NCBI RefSeq assembly: GCF_017876675.1
Contig: NZ_JAGIOI010000001.1
Location: 3,410,001 to 3,474,000 of the forward strand
DNA length: 64,000 bases
Direction: 5' to 3'
DNA from: Arthrobacter stackebrandtii
GTDB lineage: Bacteria; Actinomycetota; Actinomycetes; Actinomycetales; Micrococcaceae
Both the position numbers and the translations under genes were made by a program. Shown here piece by piece: positions 27,179 to 35,169 of the stretch (the stretch's first letter is position 1; every line of letters starts with the position of its first letter). The notes below the pieces were generated by a model. The model searched no databases. It was not told the DNA's origin and saw nothing but the letters and a program-made list of their open reading frames with translations.

Positions 27179-28297
27179 ATGGCTGGACAACAGGAGAGCG
27201 GCACCATCATTGTTGGTGCGGGGCAGGCGGGCCTTGCTGCCGCGTTTGCGCTCCGGGCCAGGGGGCTCGGGTGCCGGGTGCTGGAATCGGCAGGCTCGCC
27301 GGGGGAGAGCTGGCGCCGGCGATGGGATTCACTGCGGCTGTTCACTCCCGCACAACACTGCTCACTTCCGGGCGTGGCGTTCCCGGCAGCCAAGGGCAGT
27401 TTTCCCACCAAGGACCAGGTTGCCGACTACCTGGCGGAATATGCGGCGCAGCTGCCCGTCACCACAGGAATTTCCGTGACGGGCATTGCCGCACGCCGGG
27501 ACCGCCGGGACGGGGAGGGCTTCACCCTGGACACCAGCGCCGGGGAATTCACCGCCCGCCACGTTGTCATCGCCACGGGTGCCACCTCAACCGCGTTCGT
27601 CCCTGCACTCGCTGGCCGGCTGTCCGCCGCGACCCGCCAGCTGCACAGCAGCGAATACCGGAATCCCGCGCTACTGCCCGACGGCGCCGTCCTGGTGGTG
27701 GGGGCAGGCACCTCCGGGCTGGAAATCGCCATTGAGCTCGCTCGGGACCGCGAGGTGTGGCTGGCGGGCCGGGTGCCGTTCCATGTTCCCGACGCTGTCC
27801 TGGCCCATGCCGGGGGGCTGTACTGGCAGTTCATCCACAACGTGCTTACCCGCAGGACACCGCTGGGCAGGAAAATTGCCGCGGACTTTACGGCGCAGGG
27901 CGGGCCGCTCATTTCGGTGTCACTGGCCGACGCCGAACGGGCGGGTGTGAGGCTCCTGCCGCGGCTTGAAGGCATTGACGACGGCGGCCGGCCGGCTTTT
28001 GCAGGGGGGCCTTCCCTGGCTGTCTCAACAGTCGTCTGGGCCACCGGCTACCGGCCCGACTGCAGCTGGCTGGGCGCGCTGTCCGGCGGCGGGCCGCCCG
28101 TTGACGGCCGGGGCTGGCCGGTCACTGTGCGCGGCGAGGTCCCTGCCATTCCGGGACTGTATTTTGTGGGCCTGCCGTTCCAATACGGGCTGACCTCTTC
28201 ATTGCTGGGCGGGGTGGGACGGGATGCAGCCCACGTGGCGGATCTCATCGCGGAGCGCTCGCGTCAGTCCTCCGCGGCCACCACGGCAGCCAGCTGA
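27179..28297 (+). CDS. Flavin-containing monooxygenase-like FAD/NAD(P) oxidoreductase
   Basis: A 372-residue flavoprotein of the CzcO/FMO-like type. The FAD fold is IIVGAGQAGLAAAFALRARG, followed by PGESWRRRWDSLRLFTPAQHCSLPG, the signature region of these proteins. The second dinucleotide fold is VLVVGAGTSGLEIAIELA, and an ATG motif VWATGYRPD precedes the C-terminal GLYFVGLPFQYG. It probably oxidises a small molecule or mediates NADPH-dependent redox; the substrate is unknown. Under likely control of the divergent TetR. Its 3' end overlaps the convergent SRPBCC gene by 34 bases. Confidence 0.88.
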   Translation: MAGQQESGTIIVGAGQAGLAAAFALRARGLGCRVLESAGSPGESWRRRWDSLRLFTPAQHCSLPGVAFPAAKGSFPTKDQVADYLAEYAAQLPVTTGISVTGIAARRDRRDGEGFTLDTSAGEFTARHVVIATGATSTAFVPALAGRLSAATRQLHSSEYRNPALLPDGAVLVVGAGTSGLEIAIELARDREVWLAGRVPFHVPDAVLAHAGGLYWQFIHNVLTRRTPLGRKIAADFTAQGGPLISVSLADAERAGVRLLPRLEGIDDGGRPAFAGGPSLAVSTVVWATGYRPDCSWLGALSGGGPPVDGRGWPVTVRGEVPAIPGLYFVGLPFQYGLTSSLLGGVGRDAAHVADLIAERSRQSSAATTAAS

Positions 28298-28728
28298 GCC
28301 AGGCCCTTTTCAAAGTCGCCACCCACCAGCTTGTCCATGTTCATGAACAAGGCAAACACCCGGGCCACCCCCTTGTTTTCGCCCTGCATGGTCCAGGTGA
28401 CGCGGGTACCGGAGCCTTCAGGGACAAAGGTGAAAGTGGTGGGGTTGACGGCCTTCATGGGCTTGGTGAATTCGAGCCGAAGCTCAATCCGCGAGGGTTC
28501 AACGGCGTCGACGATCTCCATGGTGCCGGCCCCGGCCCTGCCGTTGCCCTTCCATGCGTACTTGGCGCCGACACCTTCCACCGGGCCGGAATAGGCGCGC
28601 TGCATCGACGGGTCGATGCCCTCCCAGGGGGACCAGTTCAGCCAGCTCCGGAAGCCGATGACGTGCGGGTAGATGTGCTCCGCCGGGGCGGGGATGAAGG
28701 CGCTGCGGGAAACGCTGAAAGTGGCCAT
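28264..28728 (-). CDS. SRPBCC-family protein
   Basis: A 154-residue START-like protein with a polyketide-cyclase-type layout. It begins FSVSRSAFIPAPAEHIYPHV, then FRSWLNWSPWEGIDP, YAWKGNGRAGAGTMEIV and the C-terminal GGDFEKGLAQLAAV helix. Proteins of this group are mostly uncharacterised ligand carriers. It starts 10 bp after the stop of the upstream glycosyltransferase on the same strand, so it may belong to that transcript. Confidence 0.85.
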   Translation of the reverse strand: MATFSVSRSAFIPAPAEHIYPHVIGFRSWLNWSPWEGIDPSMQRAYSGPVEGVGAKYAWKGNGRAGAGTMEIVDAVEPSRIELRLEFTKPMKAVNPTTFTFVPEGSGTRVTWTMQGENKGVARVFALFMNMDKLVGGDFEKGLAQLAAVVAAED

Positions 28729-28737
28729 GGGGACAGC

Positions 28738-30011
28738 TTAGGCCGGAGAGCCGGCCATGTCCTCAAGGAGCCGCACAATTTCTTCCGGAGCCGACAAGGC
28801 GTTGAGCCGGGACGCAAGTTCGGCGGCGCGTGCAGCGTACCGCGGATCGGCAGTGACGGCGGCGATGGCGGCCGTGAGCCGGGCGGCCGTGGGGGTGCCG
28901 GTGCGCAGGTCGACGCCTGCCCCTGAATAGGCCACCCGGGCCGCAATCTCCGGCTTGTCGATGTCCCCGCCCGCCACGACCAGGGGAATTCCGTGCGAGA
29001 TGGCTGCCAGCACCCCGCCCCAGCCGCCGTTGGTGACCATGAGGGCAACATGCGGGAGCAGTGCCTCGTAGGGGATCAGGTCGGCCATGTGGCAGTTTCC
29101 GGCCAGCGGCACGCCCGCGTCGTGGTGGCCGGGCCTGCCCGTGACGGCAACAGCCTGCGTGTCCATCGCTGCCACGGCGGCCAGGGCGGGCCGGATCAAG
29201 TCGGCCGGGTCAACGTTTTGCGTCCCCTGGGTGATGTGGACCAGCGGCCGGGGATCGGCCAGCACGGCATCCCACCACGGCGGCGGGGCCCCGTTTTCCA
29301 CGGGCGCCTTGTGGACCATCCCCACATAGTGGACGCGCGCCGGCAGCGGCCGCGGACAGTCCAGTTCAGGGGTGCCAAAGACACAGACCAGCGCGGGGGA
29401 GAACCACGCGGTGTCGAGCCGAACCCGGGAAGGCGGCAGGCCGGCGTCGTGCCGGGTTTGGTTGTAGGCCCTGTGCAGGGGGCGGTCAACAGGGTGTAGG
29501 CGCCGCGCCACAGCACATCCCGGATCCGGCCGGCGGGGCCGCGGGCCGGGCGGAGCGCCAGGCCCTGCGGTGGGAGGCCGGGGCCGGGCAGGGCCAGGGG
29601 TGTCACGGACAGCGACGCCCACCGGCAGCCCGTGGCCTCGGCCGCCAGGACCGCCCCGGTGCTCAGGGTGTCGGCCAGCAGAACATCCCACGGCCGGGCC
29701 GCCCAGGCTCCCTGAAGGTCCCGGAACTGCCCGGCGCCCGTGCGGATGAAGAGGTGTTCAAGGTTGGCCATGAGCTGGCGCGGACCCTTGCGCCCCGCCA
29801 GGGCTGGAAAGGTGGCGGCCAGGTTGTTTTCGTCAAAGTCGGCGGCGTGCACCCAACCCAGCCAGGTGGCACCGGCGGCGAGAACGTCGTCGCGGTAGGC
29901 CGCGCCGGTGTACACCCGGACGTCATGGCCGGCGCGCACCAGGCCGGCGGCCACGGGCAGCACCGAGGCAAGGTGTCCGGCAAACGGCATGACTGCCACC
30001 ATGACACGCAC
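28738..30011 (-). pseudogene. Macrolide-type glycosyltransferase, frameshifted
   Basis: A GT1-like enzyme split over two frames. The N-terminal half (MRVMVAVMPFAGHLASVLPVA through AYTLLTAP) reads in one frame to about 29478. The C-terminal half resumes as LHRAYNQTRHDAGLPPS and carries the donor-site motif (VTNGGWGGVLAAISHGIPLVV), close to the usual HGGxGT region. The switch falls in a run of five G (29478-29482, C5 on the coding strand) where six would restore the frame. Everything else is intact, so this is either a very recent mutation, a phase-variable tract or a base-calling error. The acceptor is unknown. Confidence 0.85.
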
Positions 30012-30037
30012 GGGACGGCTCCGAAGGCCCGGGCCGG

Positions 30038-30205
30038 CTAGTCGGCGTCGGGCCCCTCGGCCGCTGCCTGGGAGTGCATCCGGATCTCGGGCATCTCCAG
30101 GCCGTCGGTTCCCTCGACGGCAATTTCGCTGTGCTCGCGGGGGTTTCCGGCCTCGTTCTCAGCGGCTGTTGTGTGCGATGAACTGGAAGCTGTTGAGTTG
30201 CTCAT
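30038..30205 (-). CDS. Small acidic protein of unknown function
   Basis: A 55-residue frame starting MSNSTASSSSHTTAAENE, preceded by AGGAAGG at a normal distance. The product is polar, Ser/Thr-rich at the N-terminus and acidic throughout, with no hydrophobic segment or cysteine. I recognise no family. It lies directly upstream of the glycosyltransferase on the same strand. Codon use and the ribosome site favour a real gene, but the evidence is modest. Confidence 0.45.
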   Translation of the reverse strand: MSNSTASSSSHTTAAENEAGNPREHSEIAVEGTDGLEMPEIRMHSQAAAEGPDAD

Positions 30206-30298
30206 GATGGGCCCTTCCTGCAATCCGGGCCGCAACCTGGCGCCGTGCGGCCTCACCTTCATTGTGGTCCTTTGCCGGGGGTTTGTCATGAGGAGCCC

Positions 30299-30515
30299 TC
30301 ATGGGCGGCGGGCCATCGGCGCAAGGTCCCATTCGCCGTCGTCCATCTTCAGCACGGCGGCGGAGACCATCAGCGTGCACAGGGTGGTCAGGCCCCAGCC
30401 AAGGGTGACATCAAGCAGCCGGCTGGGCAGCACCACTGCAGCAATGAAATGCACGGGCTGGGAGGCGATGAGCGCAACCCACACCCAGGTGCGCACCACT
30501 TTTGCCCGGCCCAGC
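30299..30515 (-). pseudogene. C-terminal fragment of a membrane protein
   Basis: On the minus strand, residues reading VVRTWVWVALIASQPVHFIA and the following LLDVTLGWGLTTLCTLMVSA form two convincing membrane helices, ending in KMDDGEWDLAPMARRP. No start or upstream part exists: the frame loses sense at about 30515, exactly where the oppositely oriented kinase fragment begins. It is the surviving end of a gene cut by a deletion or inversion. Confidence 0.55.
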
Positions 30516-30526
30516 GCCATCTGGCG

Positions 30527-31006
30527 AAGGACCAGGCACAGCTCAACGGGGTGCTGGATGAGGCCGTGGCCGAATTGGGCACCGTCGTTGCGGAGATCCG
30601 CCAGCTGGCCCACGGGCTGCGGCCCAGCAGCCTGAACGCCGGCCTGCCTGCAGCGTTGGAGGAGTTGTGCCACACGGCACCATTCCCCATCGACCTGCAG
30701 GTGCGCCAGAACCGGGAGGCTGCCATCCCCGACCTGGTGGGCACCACGGCGTATTTTGTGGCCAGCGAGGCCGTGGCCAGTGCAGCAAAATATGCCCAGG
30801 CCAGCAAGATAGCAGTCAGCCTCGACCGCGACGGGACCACTGTCCGCATCGGCGTCACCGACAACGGCGGCGGCGGAGCCGTGCTCCGGCAGGACGGGGG
30901 ACTGGCCGGGCTGCTCGACCGCGTGCGGGCCCAGGGCGGCACCATGAACGTTGTCAGCCACGCCGGCAGTGGCACCCTGGTGGAGGCGCAGCTGCCATGC
31001 GGCTAG
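30527..31006 (+). pseudogene. Histidine kinase, C-terminal fragment (NarL-type partner)
   Basis: About 160 residues of a two-component sensor. They include the end of the HisKA_3 dimerisation helix (VVAEIRQLAHGLRPSSLNAGLPAALEEL) and the ATPase domain with the D/G boxes (IGVTDNGGGGA and GLAGLLDRVRAQGG). The sensor segment and the phosphorylated histidine region are missing; the frame becomes meaningless upstream of about 30525. The stop overlaps the ATG of the response regulator fragment by 10 bases, preserving the original operon junction. Confidence 0.85.
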
Positions 31007-31290
31007 TCATTGGTGAGGACTCGGCATTGTTCCGGGACGGCCTGGCCCGCCTACTCGCCGACGCCCGCCTGGCCCGGCTCACGCCCAGGGAGAGCCAGGT
31101 CCTGGCACTCATGGCGGAAGGGCTCACCAACATGGGCATCGCCAGCCGGCTCTGGCTGAGGCCGCGGACCATTGAGACACACGTGGGCAACATCCTGAAC
31201 AAACTCGATCTGCCCCTGGGCACCGACGACCACCGCCGCGTCCTGGCCGTCATCGCCTACCTCGACTCCCAAGGTGCGGACCCCGCCTGA
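30997..31290 (+). CDS. LuxR-type response regulator lacking most of its receiver domain
   Basis: A 97-residue open frame. It begins MRLVIGEDSALFRDGLARLLADA, the normal first helix and acidic patch of a NarL-family receiver. It then passes directly into LARLTPRESQVLALMAEGLTNM, the LuxR helix-turn-helix domain, complete to DDHRRVLAVIAYL. Roughly 110 residues, including the phosphorylated aspartate and the linker, are absent without loss of frame. The product could be a constitutive or dimerisation-impaired DNA-binding protein, or a non-functional remnant like its kinase neighbour. Confidence 0.75.
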   Translation: MRLVIGEDSALFRDGLARLLADARLARLTPRESQVLALMAEGLTNMGIASRLWLRPRTIETHVGNILNKLDLPLGTDDHRRVLAVIAYLDSQGADPA

Positions 31291-31308
31291 ACACGACAGA
31301 CTGGGGAC

Positions 31309-32232
31309 ATGGAAAACATCGTGGCCCGCTGGCGCAGGGAGCTGCGCGGCACCTTCAGCAACAACTCGCCCACCGTCCCGCAATGGGAGCTGGACCTGGA
31401 AAAGGGCGACGACGGAGGGTACTTTGGGCCGGAATCGGCGGCCTGGGCCGTGCACGGCTCCATGACGACGCTCGTGGCCGGGATCCAGGCGCTGCTGATC
31501 CAGGCCCTCCACCCGGGCGCGCTCGCAGGCGTCCACGACCACTCCAGCTATCGCACCGACCCCCTGGGCCGGCTGGCCGGCACCATCCGCTGGATCTTCA
31601 CGCTCACCTACGGCGACACCGCAGCGGCCCGGGCGGCATCGGAGAAGGTGCTGCACATCCACGACTACATCCGCGGTCACTACTCCACCAACACAGGGGA
31701 GGAGCGCCCCTACACGGCCAATGATCCGGACCTGCTGCGCTGGATCCACCTTGCCTTCACCCAGGCGTTCCTCGGCACCCACCAGGCCTACGGCGGCCCC
31801 ATCCCCGGGGGAGCAGACGCCTATGTTGCCGACTGGGCCGTGGCCGGGGCGCTCATGCGCGTGGACAACCCGCCCACAACCGTGGCCGGGCTGCGCGCGC
31901 AACTGGCCGCCTTCCGCCCGGAACTGCGCTACGACGAGCGCGTCGCAGAAACGCTCGCCTTCATCAAGGACCCGCCGCTGCCGCGCTCGCAGCGGGCCGG
32001 ATACAAGGTGCTGTTCGCCGCAGCCATCGCCTCGCTGCCGGAGGAATACCGCAAACTCCTGCAACTGGAGGCACCGTCCCTGGGCCCGGTCCCGCTCCCG
32101 GTGGCGCTGCCCACCAAGGCCGTGCTCGGCGTCGTGCATTGGAGCCTGGGCGCCCAGGGGCCCAGCGAACTTGCTGCGCGCGCCCGGCGGCAGAGGCTTG
32201 GTGTGGAGCCGGCTCCCAGAAAGCGCCGATAG
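31309..32232 (+). CDS. MpaB/rubber-oxygenase family protein (DUF2236)
   Basis: A 307-residue helical protein. It opens with the family features GGYFGPESAAWAVHGSM and ALLIQALHPGALAGVHDHSSY, in which the histidines and the HPGALAGV block match the heme-binding region of the latex-oxygenase-like family. RWIHLAFTQAFLGTHQAYGG follows. Known relatives are heme oxygenases acting on isoprenoids (latex clearing protein) or sesquiterpenoid chains (MpaB). The substrate here is unknown. It starts 18 bp after the broken response regulator. Confidence 0.85.
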   Translation: MENIVARWRRELRGTFSNNSPTVPQWELDLEKGDDGGYFGPESAAWAVHGSMTTLVAGIQALLIQALHPGALAGVHDHSSYRTDPLGRLAGTIRWIFTLTYGDTAAARAASEKVLHIHDYIRGHYSTNTGEERPYTANDPDLLRWIHLAFTQAFLGTHQAYGGPIPGGADAYVADWAVAGALMRVDNPPTTVAGLRAQLAAFRPELRYDERVAETLAFIKDPPLPRSQRAGYKVLFAAAIASLPEEYRKLLQLEAPSLGPVPLPVALPTKAVLGVVHWSLGAQGPSELAARARRQRLGVEPAPRKRR

Positions 32233-32295
32233 AATCCTTCAGACACCATTTTGTCGACTACCTGTCAGCAACTAACCGAGGACTGCACCCAGCCC

Positions 32296-32760
32296 ATGAC
32301 GCCCCGCATTTTTTACCGCATCCTGTCCATCGCAGAGGCGGTCACCTGGACCCTGCTCATCGCCGGCATGATCATGAAATACGTGTTCCATGTGGGTGAC
32401 TGGCCCGTCAAGGTGGGCGGCTTTGCGCACGGGCTCGTGTTCATCGCCTACGTCACCACCGCCGTCATCGTGGGCCTGAACCAGCGCTGGCATCCAATGC
32501 AGATTGTTGGCGCCGCCGCCACGGCCTTTGTGCCCTACCTGACCATTCCCTTTGACCACCGACTGGAGAAGCGCAACATGCTCGACGGCGGATGGCGCAC
32601 CACTGCCTCCGACCACCCCGGCGACAGGCACTGGATTGACGTGACGCTGCGCTGGATGCTGAACCGTCCGGTGCTGCTCGGCGTGGTGTTTGTGGTGTTC
32701 GTTGGCGGCATCATGGCCACCATGCTTTTCATCGGCCCGCCCGGCGGCCGCAGCGCCTAG
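32296..32760 (+). CDS. DUF3817 integral membrane protein
   Basis: A 154-residue protein with three or four membrane helices, beginning MTPRIFYRILSIAEAVTWTLLI. The conserved block of the family is GGFAHGLVFIAYV followed by PFDHRLEKR. The longer frame from 32251 has no better start. The function of DUF3817 is unknown. It follows the MpaB-type gene by 63 bp and is closed by a small hairpin at 32770. Confidence 0.82.
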   Translation: MTPRIFYRILSIAEAVTWTLLIAGMIMKYVFHVGDWPVKVGGFAHGLVFIAYVTTAVIVGLNQRWHPMQIVGAAATAFVPYLTIPFDHRLEKRNMLDGGWRTTASDHPGDRHWIDVTLRWMLNRPVLLGVVFVVFVGGIMATMLFIGPPGGRSA

Positions 32761-32769
32761 GCGCCGGAT

Positions 32770-32789
32770 GCCCGGCCGGTTGGCCGGGC
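32770..32789. terminator. Short GC hairpin
   Basis: GCCCGGCC and GGCCGGGC (8 bp) around GGTT, just after the DUF3817 stop and before the next gene's start. It is plausible as a weak terminator or processing hairpin. Confidence 0.45.
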
Positions 32790-32800
32790 ACCGCCCGATC

Positions 32801-33535
32801 ATGAACTTCCCCATTTTCCGCGCCTTGTCCCTCGTGTGTGCCGTCGCGGCGCTGCCCGGCATGTGGTTCATTGCCCTGGAAGGGAACATGGGCGTGGGCA
32901 TGCCGTGGATTGCCGCGGCCAATGCATTGTTGGGTGTGGTGCAGGCGTTTCGGCTGTACCCCATGACCCTCGACGGGAGCGGGGGCAGCTTCGGTGCCCG
33001 TGCCCAAGGCATCGACTTGGCGTGGGCGTCGGCTCTTCAGGTTGCCGCAGCGCTGCTTCTTGGGCTGCTTTCCCTGTTGGGCGGAGGCGGGGGAGCGGCG
33101 TTGTGGCTGCCGCTGCAGGTGCTGGCGATGGTGGTCCTGGGGTTTCTCCTGGGGCTGTTGGCGGGCCTGCTTGTGCCGGTTCCGCTCGCCACTGCGGTTG
33201 GCGCCATCGCGGGCAGGGGAGGGGCGTCCGCCGAGGCCCTGCTGTTCTCCGCCATCCTGGTCTCCCTCGCTGCAGTCGGCGTCCTGGGAACCCTGGCCGT
33301 GGACATGGAATCCCCGGGGCGGGGCCGGGGTTGGCTTCTCATCATGCTGGTGGCGGGCATGCCCGTGGACAACAGCGCAGTGACCAGTGCACCCCTCATG
33401 TGGGGTGCACGTGCCGCGGCCCTGCTGATGGTTGCTGCCACCGTGGCCCTGGTGCGTTTCCAAGGGGGCCGGCGCAAGTCCCGGCGCGAAGGGCGCAACC
33501 CGGCCATCCGGCGTCGGGCCTCCGGAAAGGGCTAG
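32801..33535 (+). CDS. Uncharacterised membrane protein
   Basis: A 244-residue protein with seven or so hydrophobic segments, from FRALSLVCAVAALPGMWFIA to LLMVAATVALVRF, and a basic C-terminal tail (RRKSRREGRNPAIRRRASGKG). ATG 32801 is preferred over upstream starts because it leads straight into the first membrane helix. I recognise no family. It runs in the same direction as the two genes before it. Confidence 0.65.
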   Translation: MNFPIFRALSLVCAVAALPGMWFIALEGNMGVGMPWIAAANALLGVVQAFRLYPMTLDGSGGSFGARAQGIDLAWASALQVAAALLLGLLSLLGGGGGAALWLPLQVLAMVVLGFLLGLLAGLLVPVPLATAVGAIAGRGGASAEALLFSAILVSLAAVGVLGTLAVDMESPGRGRGWLLIMLVAGMPVDNSAVTSAPLMWGARAAALLMVAATVALVRFQGGRRKSRREGRNPAIRRRASGKG

Positions 33536-33597
33536 GCGCCAAGCCCGGCACGCCCGGCCACGGCGGGGTGGCCGCCGCCGGGCATAAAGGTGCCGCC

Positions 33598-33760
33598 AGA
33601 GTGGACTGTTCTGCGCAGAACAGCACTCTTGCGCCGCCAGGGCCAGCCGGTCGGCCAACGCCGCGTGACATTCGCCGCCGCCGTGGGCATGCGCCGCGCC
33701 CGTGCGTTCGCTTGCGCAGCCGTCGCTGCTGCGCAAGCGAAGCGCCGTCGCGGGCGCATG
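33598..33760. repeat. Nested intergenic palindromes
   Basis: Three inverted repeats lie close together. CTGTTCTGCGCAGAACAG (33606-33623) is a perfect 18-bp palindrome flanked by AGAGTG/CACTCT. TTCGCTTGCGCAG (33707-33719) pairs with CTGCGCAAGCGAA (33729-33741). Around the latter, CATGCGCC and GGGCGCATG form an outer arm. Half-sites of the first palindrome recur near 37.4 kb. The interval has no gene. Confidence 0.75.
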
Positions 33761-33789
33761 GGCAAAGTGCCCAACGCGACTACTCGGCC

Positions 33790-34140
33790 CGGAGTTCGGG
33801 GATCGCCGTGAAATCCACCTGCCGGCCGCCACCGTGAAGCGCTCCACCAAGCCGGCGGCCTGCAGCATTTGGGCCAGCAACGTCCGGGACTCGCGTTCAT
33901 AGGCGGCCAGGTCCCACAGCGCGACGGCGAGCGCCGTGGCCTGGGCGTCCGGCGAACCTGCCCCGGCGGCGGGGGCGCCCAGCAGCGTCAGGACGGGGCG
34001 CCGTCGAGCATCAGTGGACGGACAAGGTGGGCTGGGCGGGGTGGTTGCTGACCAGCAGGCTGAGGATGACACCCCGGGCCGTCATCTTGGACAGGCTCAG
34101 TTCCGGCCGGGTCCGCGCGCCGATGGCCGTCCCTACTCTG
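33790..34140 (-). pseudogene. Unidentified gene remnants
   Basis: Two minus-strand pieces in different frames look like protein: GARTRPELSLSKMTARGVIL (about 34055-34115) continuing to a TGA at 34016, and LTLLGAPAAGAG through DLAAYERESRTLLAQMLQAAGL (about 33850-33990). Codon use resembles coding DNA, but no single frame joins them and no start is present. The family is not recognised. Most likely the eroded end of a gene that once followed the 34133-35071 gene. Confidence 0.35.
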
Positions 34141-35071
34141 CGTCCGCTGCGTAGGGGTTGAGGGTGTGGCCGGGGAACGGGATGAACCAGTCCGACACGT
34201 CGTGGTTGTCGGCCTGCGCCGCATCCAGTGCCAGCGCGTCCCGCCAGCCGTGCGGCAGCGGAATGGACGGCAATAGCCGTGGGACCAGGTCAACGCCGCC
34301 CAGAATAAGCATCAGCGCTTGCGCCTGGGCGGGGCAGCTGGGGCCGGTGTAGTCCGTGGCGAGCGCGGTGCCAAGGTCAAGTGCGGCGGCCAGGAAGCGC
34401 TGGGCGAAGAGGGGGTCGACGCTGTCCCGGTGCTGTTCCGGCAGCTGGGCCAGCTGCAGGGTCTCGCCGAGAGCGGACGGGTCTTGGCGCAGCAAGGCAA
34501 TGTCATCAAACAGTTCGTCGATGAGGTTCTCATAGGCCCAGTGGACCGCGCCCGCCAGCAGCACGGCGTGGCGTTGCGGCTGTGCAGGGTCGGCAGGGTC
34601 GGCAGGGGAGTCTCGGGGGTCAAGGCCAAACATTGCCAGGGGCAGCCCGGGCAGCTTGGCCGCGTCCACCCGGAACTTCTCCAGCCAGTCGTCCTCGCTC
34701 CACTGCCCGTCATCCTCGCCGGCGTCCATTGAGTCGTCGTCCGCAAGGATGTCCACGCCGTCCACGCCGTCCCCGGCGTCGCCGCCAAAGCCGCCGTCGT
34801 CGCCGTCGTCCATCTGGATGGGATCCATCCACATCGTGGCACTGACGGCCGTGACCCCCGGAATCTCGTCCACGACGTCGGAGGCCTCCACTGCCAGCAT
34901 CAGGGCCGACTCGACGCCTTCTTCCGCCTGCGCCAGCATGTCCGCCAGGGCCGCCGCGCTACCGCCGGAATTGCGGAGGGCAAAGTCCCGGGCATGGGCC
35001 TGCACCTCCTCCGGATCGGTGATCTCCAGGTCCAGTTCAACGTACAGCCGTGCTGTCAGGGTGGGTTCCAT
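34133..35071 (-). CDS. Hypothetical acidic protein
   Basis: About 312 residues from MEPTLTARLYVELDLEITDP; the frame is open to 35149 but the extra part lacks coding character. It consists of an alpha/beta N-terminal domain (to about residue 90), a long Asp/Gly-rich linker (DDGDDGGFGGDAGDG and onward), and a helical C-terminal half (HAVLLAGAVHWAYENLIDEL). No catalytic motif, signal or membrane segment is evident and I do not recognise the family. Divergent from the monooxygenase at 35170. Confidence 0.65.
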   Translation of the reverse strand: MEPTLTARLYVELDLEITDPEEVQAHARDFALRNSGGSAAALADMLAQAEEGVESALMLAVEASDVVDEIPGVTAVSATMWMDPIQMDDGDDGGFGGDAGDGVDGVDILADDDSMDAGEDDGQWSEDDWLEKFRVDAAKLPGLPLAMFGLDPRDSPADPADPAQPQRHAVLLAGAVHWAYENLIDELFDDIALLRQDPSALGETLQLAQLPEQHRDSVDPLFAQRFLAAALDLGTALATDYTGPSCPAQAQALMLILGGVDLVPRLLPSIPLPHGWRDALALDAAQADNHDVSDWFIPFPGHTLNPYAADAE

Positions 35072-35169
35072 GCCAGAAAGCCTACCGGCCATGCCTGCCC
35101 GGATGCGCCGGCCACCGTCCATAGGATGGGAACGGGCTTCGTCCCGCACGCAGAGCGAAGGAAAGAACC

